From positions 1 to 6,407 of the forward strand of contig PWQB01000831.1 in the NCBI GenBank assembly GCA_003556955.1: a stretch of DNA of 6,407 nucleotides, written 5' to 3'. The DNA comes from Nostocaceae cyanobacterium CSSed10_463m (lineage in GTDB: Bacteria; Cyanobacteriota; Cyanobacteriia; Cyanobacteriales; Nostocaceae). Shown piece by piece: positions 5,123-6,407 of this stretch. Below the pieces are notes generated by a model that had not been told where the DNA came from, searched no databases, and saw only the letters and a list, made by a program, of their open reading frames with translations. The translations under genes and the position numbers were made by a program. Every line of letters begins with the position of its first letter. The stretch's first letter is position 1.

Positions 5123-6407
5123 ATGCCTACGAGTGGTACAGTTCTGCGTAACCGCTATAAAATCATCAACCTACTGGGAAGTGGCGGATTTGGTGACACC
5201 TATTTAGCAGAAGACTTGGGTATACCTATTAATCCTAAGCCTAAGTGCGTCGTCAAGCGTCTGAAAACTCACAACCTCACAGACGAACAATTGGATTGGG
5301 TAAAAAACTCTTTTGAGCAAGAAGCAGTAACCCTGTACAATTTAGGCAATCTTCACCCCCAAATACCCAAATTAGCGGAATATTTTCAGGTAAAGAATGA
5401 ATTTTATTTAGTACAAGATTTTATTGATGGGGATGATTTGACGAAAATTATCACCCCTGGTAAAAAATTCTCTGAGAAAACAGTTATCCAGCTTTTAACG
5501 CAAATTTTAGAAGTGTTGGTAGTCGTCCATCAACAGAATATTGTCCACCGCGACATCAGCCCCAAAAATATCATGCGTCGTCGCCTGGATGGGAAAATCA
5601 TGTTAATAGACTTTGGCGCAGTCAAGCAGATCATGTTTCAGAATTCCGGGCAAACTAGTCTGACAATGGGGGTGGGGACACCTGGTTTTATGCCTTGGGA
5701 GCAATTTAATGGTAAACCGAAATTAGCCAGCGATATCTACGCCGTCGGCATGGTGGGGGTTTTAGCACTGACGGGAATACCACCACATTTATTAGATGAA
5801 GATGAAGATGGTGAGGTAATTTGGCAAAATCACGCTAGTGTTAGTCATCCCTTTGCTCAAATATTGACGACAATGATTAGTCGTCGCGTTAGCCAACGTT
5901 ACCAAAATGCTGCCGAAGCTTTACAAGCCATACAGTTATTAAATCAACCTATTGCCCCAACAATTATTACCCCACCCCTCTCTTTATTAGGTGTTCAATT
6001 GTTTAAATCCAGCGTAGAAGTGGTAACAGTAAATACTCAAGGTAAAGTTGTCATCCGTCACAACAAAGAAGTGAAATATTTCGTTGAAGATTTGGGTAAT
6101 GGTATCTCTTTGGAAATGATGCAGATACCAGGGGGAACATTTACGATGGGTTCACCATCAGGGGAAGCAGAACGACTTAATACTGAAAGTCCCCAGCATC
6201 AGGTAAAGGTTCCTAGTTTCTTCATGGGTAAATATCCAGTTACCCAGTTACAGTATCAAGCAATTATGGGGATAAATCCTGCTAAATTCGCAGGTGAACA
6301 AAGACCTGTAGAACAAATAAGTTGGGATGATGCAGTAGAGTTTTGTGAAAAATTGAATCAGCAGACAGGAAAAACCTACAGGCTACCCAGCGAGGCTGAA
6401 TGGGAAT
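5123..6407 (+). CDS. Hanks-type Ser/Thr kinase fused to an FGE-like domain (3' truncated by window)
   Basis: The reading frame stays open to the window edge, giving 428 residues and an incomplete protein. The kinase domain (about 12-272) has the P-loop LGSGGFGDTY at 18-27, ATP lysine Lys45 in CVVKRL, a helix-C glutamate probably Glu67, catalytic loop HRDISPKN at 142-149, DFG at 163-165 and a degenerate APE motif PWE at 191-193. The usual catalytic-loop lysine (HRDxK) is Ser146. A linker of about 55 residues leads to a formylglycine-generating-enzyme/sulfatase-modifying-factor-like domain from about 328, with IPGGTFTMGSP, KYPVTQLQY, PVEQISWDDAVEFC and YRLPSEAEWE. Its C-terminal half, where an active-site cysteine pair would lie, is outside the window, so enzyme activity cannot be judged. 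No membrane segment is seen. ATG 5123 is the only conventional start after the in-frame stop at 5063-5065, and it has no clear Shine-Dalgarno sequence. Such fusions are common in filamentous cyanobacteria, and their substrates are mostly unknown. Confidence 0.93.
   Translation, partial: MPTSGTVLRNRYKIINLLGSGGFGDTYLAEDLGIPINPKPKCVVKRLKTHNLTDEQLDWVKNSFEQEAVTLYNLGNLHPQIPKLAEYFQVKNEFYLVQDFIDGDDLTKIITPGKKFSEKTVIQLLTQILEVLVVVHQQNIVHRDISPKNIMRRRLDGKIMLIDFGAVKQIMFQNSGQTSLTMGVGTPGFMPWEQFNGKPKLASDIYAVGMVGVLALTGIPPHLLDEDEDGEVIWQNHASVSHPFAQILTTMISRRVSQRYQNAAEALQAIQLLNQPIAPTIITPPLSLLGVQLFKSSVEVVTVNTQGKVVIRHNKEVKYFVEDLGNGISLEMMQIPGGTFTMGSPSGEAERLNTESPQHQVKVPSFFMGKYPVTQLQYQAIMGINPAKFAGEQRPVEQISWDDAVEFCEKLNQQTGKTYRLPSEAEWE

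Overview
The window looks like chromosomal DNA of a filamentous, Nostoc/Anabaena-type cyanobacterium. Three perfect HIP1 octamers (GCGATCGC at 2161, 4149 and 4697) and a tandem heptanucleotide repeat of the STRR kind both point there. So do a small membrane protein resembling the cyanobacterial DUF3082 family and a Hanks-type kinase fused to a formylglycine-generating-enzyme-like (FGE-like) domain. The genus assignment is inference. No rRNA or tRNA gene, CRISPR array, transposase or phage gene was seen.

Layout. Positions 1-219 are AT-rich leader DNA with only a doubtful 32-codon ORF. Positions 220-1761 (+) encode a soluble double-PAS histidine kinase. 1807-2631 (+) encode a response regulator with a receiver domain and an AraC-type DNA-binding domain. 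Only 45 bp separate the two, so they look like a cognate two-component pair. The next three genes are on the minus strand and read from right to left: rsmA (4862-4026), ispE (3996-3022) and the DUF3082-like membrane protein (2976-2656). Their gaps are 29 and 45 bp, consistent with one transcription unit. This unit converges on the response regulator with a 24-bp gap. Divergent from rsmA, after a 260-bp spacer with a 10-bp tandem repeat, a kinase/FGE-like gene starts at 5123 (+) and runs off the right edge.

Function. The two-component pair should turn an unidentified cytoplasmic signal into a change in transcription. The minus-strand unit joins ribosome maturation (16S rRNA dimethylation) to isoprenoid precursor synthesis by the MEP pathway. 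The kinase is a separate signalling gene.

The most unusual structure is at the rsmA/ispE junction. Six perfect copies of TATCAGT fill the whole intercistronic gap, supply the rsmA stop codon and touch the ispE start codon. The same 7-bp periodicity continues in degenerate form into the rsmA coding region, and the two tracts can fold into a near-perfect hairpin. I found no clearly new multi-gene system. The kinase/FGE-like fusion is the best lead beyond the window edge.
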